33,548 bases of DNA, taken from NCBI GenBank assembly GCA_030591505.1, contig JAUVAY010000011.1:1-33548 (forward strand), in the 5' to 3' direction. Shown in pieces: positions 8,373 to 16,816 of this stretch. The position numbers were made by a program, and so were the translations under genes. The notes beneath the pieces were generated by a model. The model was not told where the DNA came from. It searched no databases and saw only the letters and a program-made list of their open reading frames with translations. This DNA comes from Flavobacteriales bacterium. GTDB taxonomy: Bacteria; Bacteroidota; Bacteroidia; Flavobacteriales_D; JAHECK01. Numbering within the stretch: the first letter of the stretch is position 1; each line of letters opens with the position of its first letter.

Positions 8373-10729
8373 ACGAGCGTTTTTTCTTTAATTACAATAT
8401 ACATTTTAACCTTTCCAATGTTTTTAACATCAACCTCTCCCCTATATTCACATTCAAATTTATCTTTAATAAGTAAATAAGTGTTCTCAGTAATATTAAG
8501 GCTATTCGTTACTCCATGAGATTCAGCACGCGAGGCAAGGTTAACTGAGTCGCCCCATATATCATAAGCAAACTTAACTTTTCCAATAACACCGGCAACC
8601 ACATTTCCCGTGTTGACACCAATTCTTAGGTTCCACTCTGGCTTTCCTAATTTATGCTGTTCTTCATTAAATTCATTGGTCGCATCCAAAAAGGCTAAAC
8701 CCGTTCGTATGGTATCTATAGGATGAGTAGCATTAATATTAGGAATACCACCCGCACACATATAGCTATCTCCAATCGTTTTAATTCTTTCCATATTGTT
8801 CTCACCCACAATTTCATCAAAGCGGCTAAACATCGACTCCAAATTATCAAGAACTTCAAATGGATCCATCTTGTTTGTTAAGCTTGTAAAACCAACATAA
8901 TCTGTGAATAAAATCGATACACTATCATAGAGTTTAGGCAGTGTTTTACCATTTATCTTCAGTTCCTCAGCTGTGTCTTCAGGAAGAATATTAAGCAATA
9001 AAGAATCTGACTTACTTTTCTCCGCTGCTAACTTATTGTTCTTCACCTCAATTTCACGATGCTGATAAGCAATTTCAAGGTTCTTATCCTGAAGAACCCT
9101 ATTTGCTCTTGTTTTAGTTCTTAGAAAAACGATTAAAAGAATCACAATGATTACAACAAATAAAGAAAACCGACGCACCCTATTTTTTTTCTGTATTTCT
9201 TTATCTAAGGTTAGTTCGGCATTCTTGTTTTCCAATACTAATTTTTCAATTTCCTGTTTATTAGCCTGGTCTTTTGATCGTTGCTCATCTATTTGAAGTT
9301 GTTTTATTTGCTGTGCTGTTTCAAGATCTCTAATTTCACTTGACTTATTTGCCAAGCTTAGTTTATTTTCGGATTCACTTGCCATTAAGGTTTTATTCTG
9401 GATCTCTACATCATTCTTTCTTTGTTGCTCTTCCAAAAAATTAATCTGTGCTTGGTTCTTTTCTTTCTCTAACCTGAATTGCTCTAATTCAAAATCCTTC
9501 AATTCTTCTGATGCTATTATAAGCTTATACTGTTTTTCTGCCCTTTCTATCTGATATTGTCGTTCATAAATATCGCGTAATTTTTCTTTTTCCTCTTCAT
9601 TAAACCGCTGATTTATATCTGCATATAAAGCATAAGAATTAAGTGCTTTTTCAAAATAACCTAACTCTTCATTAATCTCATAAGCTAAATAATATGCCTT
9701 TGAAAGTGTCCGGTTATAACTATTCTCTTTTGCTATACCTATTGCCTTTAGATTATATGCATCCGCTTCATGAAGCTTTAATTCATCAAAATAAATTTGG
9801 GCGATCTGCAAAAATATCTTGGCTTCTGAAAAGTGGTTCTCACTAGTATGCATCTCCTTACCTGCTGCCTTCAAATAGGCCACTGATTTTGACTTATCTC
9901 CTTTTAACTCAAAGATCAACGCTATATCAACATAATAATGGTATAAATCAGGTGAACCCGGATCAAAGGATTCATGGAGTTCATTCGCTTTATTTAAATA
10001 AATAATGGAAAGGTCATACAACTCTATATTTTTATTGGCATTCGCTAATTGTTTATAGGCATAAATATTCCAAACAACTTCATCCTTGTCAACTAACCAT
10101 TTCAATGTCTCTTCCCAAAAATCGATCTCTTTGATGGCCTCTTTTTGTTCTGAATAAACACTGGCAATATTAACTTTTGAATTCCAACGAAGGCTATCAT
10201 TAGTAAACGTAAGCGCTTCTATTTTATAAAAATTAAGCAAGGCCGATTCATAATTAGAAATCAACATTTGAACCCTTCCATTATTTAAATATAGTTCTGG
10301 GAGTAAAAATGATGGAATATCCTGCTCAATATCTTCCCACAAAGCGATTGTATTATCATAGAGATTATGGGTCATCATATAATAGCCCATCCAATACCGT
10401 AAAATTGCTTTTGAAACCTTGTCATCTTTTCTTTCTAGACTATAATCAAGTAAAAAAAGATTTTTGGTCAATGCGTAAAAGTCTTCATACTCAGTCATTA
10501 GAATCTTGAGCATTATTGATTCTTTCTTAAGTAAATAAGTACTAGAATCGACACTCATAAGCTCCTGTATGGAAATTAGCAAAGAATCCAGTCCTTCTTC
10601 CAAAACATAGTTGTCAAGATCTATATTTTCTTTGCGCTGTGAAAACGAATTTAATGATAGGCTAAGGAAGAATAGTATCGCCATTACAGCAAGTGACCTA
10701 TTTAATATGTGAACAGTCTTATCTCCCAT
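8369..10729 (-). CDS. TPR and coiled-coil membrane-bound class III adenylate cyclase
   Basis: This 786-residue protein should make cyclic AMP in the cytosol in response to a periplasmic signal. A signal or anchor segment (about residues 12-30) is followed by TPR-like helical repeats (about 60-390), a long coiled coil (about 390-515), a membrane helix at about 521-536 and a catalytic domain from 605. Metal ligands are D610 (LFTDYVGFT) and D654 (KTIGDSYM). The adenine-specifying pair is K650 and D723 (YDIWGDSVN), and the transition-state residues are N730 and R734. All expected residues are therefore present and ATP is the likely substrate. The linker before the domain (LLLNILPEDTAEEL) is typical of this group. 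Its stop overlaps the TTG start of the cation transporter, suggesting joint expression. Confidence 0.93.
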   Translation of the reverse strand: MGDKTVHILNRSLAVMAILFFLSLSLNSFSQRKENIDLDNYVLEEGLDSLLISIQELMSVDSSTYLLKKESIMLKILMTEYEDFYALTKNLFLLDYSLERKDDKVSKAILRYWMGYYMMTHNLYDNTIALWEDIEQDIPSFLLPELYLNNGRVQMLISNYESALLNFYKIEALTFTNDSLRWNSKVNIASVYSEQKEAIKEIDFWEETLKWLVDKDEVVWNIYAYKQLANANKNIELYDLSIIYLNKANELHESFDPGSPDLYHYYVDIALIFELKGDKSKSVAYLKAAGKEMHTSENHFSEAKIFLQIAQIYFDELKLHEADAYNLKAIGIAKENSYNRTLSKAYYLAYEINEELGYFEKALNSYALYADINQRFNEEEKEKLRDIYERQYQIERAEKQYKLIIASEELKDFELEQFRLEKEKNQAQINFLEEQQRKNDVEIQNKTLMASESENKLSLANKSSEIRDLETAQQIKQLQIDEQRSKDQANKQEIEKLVLENKNAELTLDKEIQKKNRVRRFSLFVVIIVILLIVFLRTKTRANRVLQDKNLEIAYQHREIEVKNNKLAAEKSKSDSLLLNILPEDTAEELKINGKTLPKLYDSVSILFTDYVGFTSLTNKMDPFEVLDNLESMFSRFDEIVGENNMERIKTIGDSYMCAGGIPNINATHPIDTIRTGLAFLDATNEFNEEQHKLGKPEWNLRIGVNTGNVVAGVIGKVKFAYDIWGDSVNLASRAESHGVTNSLNITENTYLLIKDKFECEYRGEVDVKNIGKVKMYIVIKEKTLV

Positions 10730-10797
10730 CTATAACTTACTACAGATATCGAAAATAGAAGATAAATTAGAATAAAAAACTAAAAATGAATAATAAG

Positions 10798-11076
10798 CTA
10801 TGCGAGTTGCTGCAATCGTTGTAAATAATCCATACTCATTTGATTAAGCTTTTGTTGAATTTTAACCATTTTCGGATTATCAATTGAATAGCCTCCTAAT
10901 TGTTTAACCTCTCTAACTTCGGTAATTAATTGGTCCATTAAGAATTCAGCTTCATTAGCTATTTGAAATACTCTATCTCTTTTTTTACCAGGGATTGAGC
11001 TGGAAAATTGGTAGCATTGGTCGATAATATCGAACATAACAACTTTAATAGCTTTTTCGACTTCACTTTTTGTCAT
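10798..11076 (-). CDS. Small all-helical hypothetical protein
   Basis: This is a 92-residue soluble protein with no signal peptide, membrane segment or recognised motif. The sequence is rich in K, E, Q and L and reads as three helices, with a possible short coiled coil at the end (KIQQKLNQMSMDYLQRLQQ). It starts at an ATG preceded by a good TAnnTTTG box 43 bases upstream, and codon use resembles the neighbours, which supports a real gene. The shape recalls four-helix-bundle proteins encoded beside mobile or variable regions (the S23 type), but I cannot establish that from so short a sequence. It lies 68 bases upstream of the cyclase gene on the same strand; the genes could be co-transcribed. 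Function unknown. Confidence 0.75.
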   Translation of the reverse strand: MTKSEVEKAIKVVMFDIIDQCYQFSSSIPGKKRDRVFQIANEAEFLMDQLITEVREVKQLGGYSIDNPKMVKIQQKLNQMSMDYLQRLQQLA

Positions 11077-11119
11077 GGTTAAAAGACTTTAGAAATGGTT
11101 AAAAAGGTGTCCTAATTTA

Positions 11120-11127
11120 CAAAAATA
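11120..11127 (-). promoter_or_regulatory. Candidate -7 promoter box for the 92-residue gene
   Basis: TATTTTTG is read on the minus strand, matching the Bacteroidota -7 consensus TAnnTTTG. It lies 43 bases upstream of the ATG at 11076. No clear TTG was seen at the expected -33 distance, so support is moderate. Confidence 0.5.
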
Positions 11128-11174
11128 ATATGAGTAATTTTTTACATCTTATTTACTATCTGCGAAAAAAGTGA

Positions 11175-11203
11175 TTGAGTATTTTATTTTAATTCTACTT
11201 TTG
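11175..11203 (+). promoter_or_regulatory. Bacteroidota-type promoter, probably giving a leaderless transcript
   Basis: TTG at 11175-11177, then 18 bases, then TACTTTTG at 11196-11203 fit the -33/-7 promoter pattern of Bacteroidota. Only five bases (CGGCT) separate the box from the ATG at 11209. Since transcription normally begins about five bases after this box, the mRNA may start at or next to the A of ATG. Confidence 0.65.
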
Positions 11204-11208
11204 CGGCT

Positions 11209-12132
11209 ATGATCAAGGTTTTCGTTTTTCTTACAAAGTTAGTCTCCAAAACTCCGTTGAGCATTCTCTATCTCGTGTCTGATCTTGTTTCGAAGGTGAT
11301 TTTAAAAATAGTCCCATATCGAAAAAGCGTGATCGATAAAAACCTTGAAGTCGCTTTTCCTGACAGATCATTGAAAGAAAGAAAACGAATTAGAAGAAGG
11401 TTTTATTCATTTTTTTCAGACCTGATGGTAGAAGGCTTAAAACAGGTGAGCATTAGTCCTGAGGAATTACGAAAAAGAATGAAGTACAATGGCTATGAAG
11501 CGATCGATAAAATGATCGCCCAGGGCAAGTCCGTACTCATAATAAACTTTCATTACAGCAGCTGGGAATGGGCTTTTGTTGGGTACAGCACACAAGCAAA
11601 ACACCCCATGAATGGAATATACCAACCAATGTCGAATAAAGCTTTTGGTGATATGGTTGTAGAGTCTCGCTCTCGTTTTGGTGCTACTTTAATTCCTATG
11701 AACGACACCTATAATTATTTGAATGATAATTATGAGAAAAACGCATTTGCTCTTGGTCTTTTTCCTGATCAAACTCCTACAGCCAGAAAAGGATACTGGA
11801 TGGATTTTTTCGGAAGAGGCACACCCGTTTACAGAGGCCCAGAAAACCTAGCAAAAAAATTCGATCTTCCTGTTTTTATTATTGATATTGATCACAAGCG
11901 ACAAGGGTATTGTGAAGCCAATATTGAACTCCTTACCGATACACCAAATGAACATGAAAATGGCTGGATCACTGAAGAGTTTATGAAAAGATTGGAAGCT
12001 AAAATTAAAATTACTCCTGAAAAATATTTATGGTCGCATAAACGCTGGAAACATACTATTCCAAACGACCTGCCGGAAAATCAAATCTCAAAAAGGTATC
12101 CACCACCAAAGGAAGATAAGATCGATTATTGA
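11209..12132 (+). CDS. LpxL/HtrB-like lipid A acyltransferase
   Basis: This 307-residue inner-membrane protein belongs to the lysophospholipid/lipid A acyltransferase superfamily of LpxL and LpxM. Such enzymes transfer a secondary acyl chain to lipid A or a related lipid. A short hydrophobic N-terminus (residues 1-35) probably anchors it. The catalytic HX4E motif is H115 to E120 in NFHYSSWEW. Downstream segments GLFPDQTPTARKGYWMDFFG and the final KRW motif (SHKRWKH) are typical. It is transcribed away from the cyclase cluster from its own promoter and ends convergently with the small outer-membrane protein gene. The exact acceptor is uncertain; in Bacteroidota, homologues may also act on amino-acid lipids. 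Confidence 0.9.
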   Translation: MIKVFVFLTKLVSKTPLSILYLVSDLVSKVILKIVPYRKSVIDKNLEVAFPDRSLKERKRIRRRFYSFFSDLMVEGLKQVSISPEELRKRMKYNGYEAIDKMIAQGKSVLIINFHYSSWEWAFVGYSTQAKHPMNGIYQPMSNKAFGDMVVESRSRFGATLIPMNDTYNYLNDNYEKNAFALGLFPDQTPTARKGYWMDFFGRGTPVYRGPENLAKKFDLPVFIIDIDHKRQGYCEANIELLTDTPNEHENGWITEEFMKRLEAKIKITPEKYLWSHKRWKHTIPNDLPENQISKRYPPPKEDKIDY

Positions 12133-12166
12133 GTTTTTCTAATAAGCTTGAGTAAGCAGTTAGCTA

Positions 12167-12649
12167 TTAAAAATTATGTCCCAGGCCTATATAACCGACT
12201 TCAGGCCATCCTGTTCCAATTCTGAATAGAAAACCACCTTCAGGTTTTTGAAAACGATACCCCACAGAAGTCGAAAATTTATAAGGCCCATATCCTTCAA
12301 GGTCACCATTAAGAATAAAATTAGCTCCTCCGCTTATCTCTATATGACTCTTATTTGCACCTGTAAGCAATAAAAGGTTTGCACTAATAACTGATCCTCC
12401 TATTCCCCATACAGCGTAATAGCTATAGCCTATATTCGCACCTATTGCAAAGTGAACAGCTTTTTTTCTTTGCCATAATAATCGCTCGTAGGTAAATGTT
12501 CCTGTAAAATAGAATTCCGTACCAGCTCCTAAGCCTAAATAAAAACTATTCTTATTGAGTGGTGACTCTTTTGATCTTGTACTGTCTGTTTGTGCATGTA
12601 CTCCGAATCCGATTAAGTACAAGGCTATGAATAAGATATATTTAATCAT
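12167..12649 (-). CDS. Small outer-membrane beta-barrel-like hypothetical protein
   Basis: This 160-residue protein has a clear signal peptide (ILFIALYLIGFGVHAQ). The mature part alternates hydrophobic and polar residues with many glycines and aromatics (FYLGLGAGTEFYFTG, IGYSYYAVWGIGG, SVGYRFQK) and ends in phenylalanine, as outer-membrane beta-barrels often do. About eight strands would fit the size. A TACTTTTG box lies 40 bases upstream of the start. No family could be named. It converges with the acyltransferase gene, with only 34 bases between stops. Confidence 0.78.
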   Translation of the reverse strand: MIKYILFIALYLIGFGVHAQTDSTRSKESPLNKNSFYLGLGAGTEFYFTGTFTYERLLWQRKKAVHFAIGANIGYSYYAVWGIGGSVISANLLLLTGANKSHIEISGGANFILNGDLEGYGPYKFSTSVGYRFQKPEGGFLFRIGTGWPEVGYIGLGHNF

Positions 12650-12689
12650 TTTTTATCTAATAACTTTTGATTATTAATTGAGTTACATT

Positions 12690-12697
12690 CAAAAGTA
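12690..12697 (-). promoter_or_regulatory. Candidate -7 promoter box
   Basis: TACTTTTG on the minus strand matches TAnnTTTG and lies 40 bases upstream of the ATG at 12649 of the small outer-membrane protein gene. A second TTTG lies about 10 bases further upstream, too close for an ideal -33 box. Confidence 0.5.
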
Positions 12698-12894
12698 AAT
12701 TTTCAAAAGAAGAATTAATAAAAGAAATATCATCTTTCTAATAAATAATGAGCGATTGAATGCAGTTTAACATTATGTTTTACGGCATTCACTGGTTAGC
12801 AGACTTCTATGTAAAATGATTTAAGAAATAAATAGCATTTTTCGCCAAATTAGACAATGAACTATGAAGAGTAAAAAATGTTTTTTGTCAGTAT

Positions 12895-13179
12895 TTATTC
12901 CTTTTCTACTGCCGGCTGCTTTGCTCCTTTTATTAAAAACCATAAGGGAAAAAGCAATTCACCTAAAAAAGTAAACTCACTCACTGTAACACCAAATTCA
13001 GGAAATAAAATCAATGTTATTGAATCTACGACATAACCAATGCTCCCAATGATTTAAACAAAATACCAAGTATTCTGGGAATAAATCCTGACTTAAAAAC
13101 CAAAGAAGCCTATTGGAGCTAATATCAAATAAAGGATTCCAGCAATTCTCGCCGTTTTGTTTAAATCAGTATTTCTCAT
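12895..13179 (-). pseudogene. Decayed DUF4386 family membrane protein gene
   Basis: The 540-bp gap downstream of the oxidoreductase gene holds the remains of a DUF4386 gene. From ATG at 13179 the frame reads MRNTDLNKTARIAGILYLIL and continues APIGFFGF to a TAA at 13093-13095; this is the typical family N-terminus. Next, in a shifted frame, comes SGFIPRILGILF. Back in the original frame comes IIGSIGYVVDSITLIL, followed by a C-terminal part ending GAKQPAVEKE and a stop at 12895-12897. Full-length members have roughly 220-240 residues, so about 130 central residues are missing, together with at least one frame change and two stops. The start is 10 bases after the oxidoreductase stop, so the intact ancestor was probably in that operon. 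The remaining 245 bases (12650-12894) contain nothing I recognise beyond one promoter box. Confidence 0.85.
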
Positions 13180-13189
13180 TTGCTATTTA

Positions 13190-14161
13190 CTAAAGGTGAT
13201 TTATATTGATGATAACATTTCCCTTTTTATGTCCTTTGTCAACATAAGCATGAGCTTCAGGAACCTGTTCTAATGCATAGTGCCGATCGATCACAGGGAT
13301 AATTTTATCAGCTTCTATAAGCTCTTTTAAAAAACTTATTCCTTCTACACTTTCTTTAGCCACGCCAGCAATTACTTTTTTGCTACTTATAATTGAGGTC
13401 CATAATCCTTTAAAAGTATTTGAAACTCCAGCGTTAGCCAAGAGCAAGTTTCCGCTTTTAGTTAAGGAATTAATAGCATCATCATAGGAGCACTTACCTA
13501 CTGTGTCAAAAATAATATCATAGCGCTCATCACTTATCGAAAAGTCTTCTTTAGTATAATCAAGCACTTTATCGGCTCCCAAGGCTTCTACCATTTCTAA
13601 ATTAGCACTACTGCATACGCCAGTCACTTCAGCACCAAAAGACTTAGCAAGTTGTACTGCTGCTGTGCCTAAAGCACCAGAAGCTCCATATATTAACACT
13701 TTCTGTCCTCTTTTTATATTCCCTTTTCTAAGAAAATGTAAGGATGAAGTAAACCCAAAAGGAATAGTGGCAGCATCTTCAAAACTTAAATTATTTGGTT
13801 TTAATGCTAATGGAGCATCTTCAGAAATACATTTATATTCAGCATAAGCACCGAATTCCATACCACCAGTTCCAAAAACCTGATCACCAACCTTGAATTT
13901 TGTTACTCTTTTACCTATCGATACGACTTCTCCGGCAACAACAACTCCAAGAATAAAATTTCTGGGTTGTTTAAAACCAAATATTAACTTAATGATTGGT
14001 GGATCTGCCCTGCGTATCCGTGCATCACCCGAAGTTACAGAAGTAGCGTGCATTTTGATCAATAGTTCTTTATCCTTTGGACTTGGCTTCTCTACTTCTT
14101 TTAATTGAAGAACTTCTGGAGCTCCATATTTTGTACAGACAATTGCTTTCATCATTTTCAT
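13190..14161 (-). CDS. NAD(P)-dependent MDR family oxidoreductase (quinone/alcohol type)
   Basis: This 323-residue cytosolic protein belongs to the medium-chain dehydrogenase/reductase superfamily. The N-terminal GroES-like domain begins MKAIVCTKYGAPEVLQL. The nucleotide-binding domain has YGASGALGTAAVQLAK (near residue 165), the glycine pattern of quinone-oxidoreductase-like NADPH enzymes. The cysteine and histidine ligands of the catalytic and structural zinc sites of classical alcohol dehydrogenases are not visible, so this is probably a zinc-independent quinone or enone reductase. The start could be ATG at 14161 or at 14155/14152 (MKMMKAIV); the usual family start is the last. A -7 box and an inverted repeat lie upstream. 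The decayed DUF4386 gene follows after 10 bases. Confidence 0.9.
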   Translation of the reverse strand: MKMMKAIVCTKYGAPEVLQLKEVEKPSPKDKELLIKMHATSVTSGDARIRRADPPIIKLIFGFKQPRNFILGVVVAGEVVSIGKRVTKFKVGDQVFGTGGMEFGAYAEYKCISEDAPLALKPNNLSFEDAATIPFGFTSSLHFLRKGNIKRGQKVLIYGASGALGTAAVQLAKSFGAEVTGVCSSANLEMVEALGADKVLDYTKEDFSISDERYDIIFDTVGKCSYDDAINSLTKSGNLLLANAGVSNTFKGLWTSIISSKKVIAGVAKESVEGISFLKELIEADKIIPVIDRHYALEQVPEAHAYVDKGHKKGNVIININHL

Positions 14162-14185
14162 ATATTTCAGTGTTTATTTCCGGAA

Positions 14186-14193
14186 CAAAAATA
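14186..14193 (-). promoter_or_regulatory. Candidate -7 promoter box for the oxidoreductase gene
   Basis: TATTTTTG on the minus strand matches TAnnTTTG and is 24 bases upstream of ATG at 14161. No TTG is found at the -33 distance; instead the inverted repeat at 14214-14237 starts there, as expected for a promoter that needs an activator. Confidence 0.55.
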
Positions 14194-14213
14194 GATGTTG
14201 ATCATCACTTGAC

Positions 14214-14237
14214 TGTTCGTAATTATAAATCCGAACA
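14214..14237. promoter_or_regulatory. Inverted repeat TGTTCG-N12-CGAACA, candidate operator
   Basis: TGTTCG (14214-14219) and its exact complement CGAACA (14232-14237) are separated by 12 AT-rich bases. The centres of the two half-sites are 18 bases apart, just under two helical turns. The site is 20 bases upstream of the oxidoreductase -7 box and 37 bases downstream of the AraC-fusion stop. Binding by that regulator is inferred only from position. AraC proteins often prefer direct repeats, so another factor is possible. Confidence 0.45.
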
Positions 14238-14273
14238 TATTTGAAAGTTGATGACGACTAAAAATGCTTTTTC

Positions 14274-16595
14274 TTATTGCTTAAGAAATTGCTTAGGCGT
14301 TAAACCTGTTTCCTTTTTAAAATAAGTATTAAAAACAGTTTTAGAGTTAAACCCACTATCATACGCCAGTCCAATCAAGGAGATATGCGAGTTCTTAGAG
14401 TCCTTAGCGATTAGTTTAAAAGTTTCCACTCTATAATGATTAATAAATTCGCTGAAATTTTTACCAATACTTTCATTAAGCAACCAAGAAAGTTGATTAG
14501 GGTGAATTCCTATCATATCTGCCAATGAACGCAAACTTAGTGATGGATCCAAATAGGGTTTTTCTTTGTCAATGTAATTTAACAGAATGGTCGAATACTT
14601 CTTTACAGAAGGTTGATCAAGTAGAACTTTCTTTTTCTTCTTGATTAATTCGGTTTCATAATTGGAAAATAATGTTCTTTTAAATTCTAAATACCTTGGG
14701 TCCTTTTTTATTGGATCAACCAATGGATCTGAAAACCGAAGCAGTAATAATGAAGACTTTTTCGCTATCGCCTGCTTTACCCATTCAAAGGCTTTATCGT
14801 TTTCTCCTAATACCGCATTCAGAAGAAAAAGGTAAGAATCAGCTGTAAACCCACCCTCATTTCCAGCTTGTTCTATTAATTGATTTCGATATTTTTCGGT
14901 ATTTATTTTATCCTTTTTAAAGGCATAAGCCAATGCTATTGTACCTGTCTTCTCCCCAAGAATCACAACTTCAGGTGGCAATGCATCAAAATAATTAATC
15001 ACTTCATCATATCGTCCAAGCTTGAGTAGGAGAATTGATTTAACTGAAATAGCCGGAATATTTTTGGGATTAAGCTCCAAGCATTGATCGAATTGTTCAA
15101 GAGACCTAGAATAGTCCCCACTCATATAGTCCAAATACCCTTTGTAAAAGAGTGTTTCTTGTGACAAGGGGTCGATGTTTAATGCAATTTCAAGATGCAG
15201 TTTTGCCTTTTCATGATTACCAGCAATAGCATATAAAAAAGCCATAAACTGCTGTGCCTTAACATAATTTGGATTTATGCTGATCGCCTTTATAATTTGC
15301 TCAAATGATTTTTTATAATCGCAGGCAGTAAATAGGGAATGATTCGCAAGTTGATAATAAGCACCTGGTAATTGATCATCTAGTGAAAGTGCTTTATTTA
15401 TCAATTGTGTTGATTTACCCCATGCTTCATCAAACGACATAAAGCCAGTCATAGCCATAAAACTATACGAATCAGCCAGTCCTACAAGTGAATTTGTATG
15501 ATTTGGATCCAAATCCAAGGCTTTTTCAAATAATGAAATAGCCAATTTCATATCCTCAGGATTCCACTTATTAGTATGATATATAGCCTTCAACGAATAT
15601 TCATAGGCATCTATACTGTCGGTTTGTTTCTCTACAAGGTGCTCCTGAATTTCGAAGTGTCCAAAGTATTCCCGAAGTTTATCAGCAATTAGCAAACTAA
15701 TTTCATCTTGGATATCGAAAATATTTTCCAATTTCCTATCCCATGTTTCCGACCAAAAATGAAAATCCTCTTCTGCTTGAATTAACTGAGCAGTAATTCT
15801 AATCGTATTACCTGAAAGTCGTACACTGCCCTCTAGAATAGCTGAAACATTAAGTTCCTTACCGATTTGTTTGATTGGGATCTTTTTATTCTTAAAAAAG
15901 AAAGAAGACGTTCTTGATGTTACTTTTAGGCTCTTGATCTTTGCTAAAGCATTAATGATTTCTTCTGTAATACCATCACTAAAATATTCGTTCTCCTCAC
16001 TCGTGCTCATATTTACAAAAGGAAGCACTGCTATAGTTTTGTCTTTGGCTTTCTGTTTTTCTTTTAAATCATCAAGTTGAGGTACAATAACTCCCTTGTT
16101 CGTAACCGCAAAAACCTCAACAGGTTTGGAAATATTCTTTAATTCGAAATGCCCTAAAGAGCTTGTGGAGATCGAAGCATGATTCACTAATTCATCATTG
16201 AGTTTTCCAGATATTAAAATGGCTCCTGGTACACCCAAACTCTCAATACGAGAAGCGAAATTCACTCCATCACCATAAACTTCAGTTTTACTAAAAACGA
16301 TATCACCCATATGGATCCCAATTCTAATTGGAACCGGATCTTCTCCCTGCAAAAGTCGTTGAATTTCAATGGCACATTTTGTTGCTTCAATAGCACTTTT
16401 AAAAACGCTTAATGTTCCGTCGCCGTAGTATTGAACAATTTTACCTTCGTATAATTGGTGTTGTTGCTCAAATACTTCACGGTGCTTTGCCCTCACTCTG
16501 GTCGCATTCTCTTCATCTCCTTGCATCAATGCTGTATATCCCACAATGTCGGTAAACATCACAGCTGCAAGTTGGCGAACGATCTTATCTTTCAT
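14274..16595 (-). CDS. Class III cyclase-TolB-like-TPR-AraC fusion regulator
   Basis: This 773-residue soluble protein joins four modules. A class III cyclase domain (residues about 8-175) has metal ligands D16 (MFTDIVGYT) and D59 (YYGDG) and transition-state residues N112 and R116. The base-specifying positions are Q55 and E105 instead of Lys/Asp, so the substrate is uncertain. Next comes a FlgO/TolB-like domain (about 185-310, starting IAVLPFVNMS and containing DGITEEIINALA), then TPR repeats (about 330-640), and finally an AraC-type double helix-turn-helix (about 680-773, ending TGLTPKQFLKQ). It may both make a cyclic nucleotide and bind DNA. No membrane helix is seen. The oxidoreductase gene lies 112 bases downstream on the same strand and is the likely target. 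Confidence 0.93.
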   Translation of the reverse strand: MKDKIVRQLAAVMFTDIVGYTALMQGDEENATRVRAKHREVFEQQHQLYEGKIVQYYGDGTLSVFKSAIEATKCAIEIQRLLQGEDPVPIRIGIHMGDIVFSKTEVYGDGVNFASRIESLGVPGAILISGKLNDELVNHASISTSSLGHFELKNISKPVEVFAVTNKGVIVPQLDDLKEKQKAKDKTIAVLPFVNMSTSEENEYFSDGITEEIINALAKIKSLKVTSRTSSFFFKNKKIPIKQIGKELNVSAILEGSVRLSGNTIRITAQLIQAEEDFHFWSETWDRKLENIFDIQDEISLLIADKLREYFGHFEIQEHLVEKQTDSIDAYEYSLKAIYHTNKWNPEDMKLAISLFEKALDLDPNHTNSLVGLADSYSFMAMTGFMSFDEAWGKSTQLINKALSLDDQLPGAYYQLANHSLFTACDYKKSFEQIIKAISINPNYVKAQQFMAFLYAIAGNHEKAKLHLEIALNIDPLSQETLFYKGYLDYMSGDYSRSLEQFDQCLELNPKNIPAISVKSILLLKLGRYDEVINYFDALPPEVVILGEKTGTIALAYAFKKDKINTEKYRNQLIEQAGNEGGFTADSYLFLLNAVLGENDKAFEWVKQAIAKKSSLLLLRFSDPLVDPIKKDPRYLEFKRTLFSNYETELIKKKKKVLLDQPSVKKYSTILLNYIDKEKPYLDPSLSLRSLADMIGIHPNQLSWLLNESIGKNFSEFINHYRVETFKLIAKDSKNSHISLIGLAYDSGFNSKTVFNTYFKKETGLTPKQFLKQ

Positions 16596-16816
16596 AGAGG
16601 GATTGTAAAGGCTTATCCAAAGTTCGACTTTTCTAAGTTGTTAACTGAAAAATAATTTGAATAAATTTAATATTCCAAAAGCGTTTTTTCAAAGGATTTA
16701 AAATATTTCTTCTTTCTAAACCACCAACAGATTCTCATTTATTCTTATTGCAGCGCAAAAATCAACTACGCATCATTCAATATATACTCGCGCCGCTTTC
16801 TCAATGTTAATTTTTA

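Noticed and set aside
12720-12860. Possible extra remnant gene or attachment site next to the DUF4386 pseudogene
   Set aside because: Translations in both directions gave no recognisable family, and no matching direct repeat was found.
12865-12975. Short plus-strand frame starting MKSKKCFLSVF with a hydrophobic stretch
   Set aside because: It is antisense to the C-terminal part of the DUF4386 pseudogene, which explains its composition, and it is only 36 codons long with no promoter.
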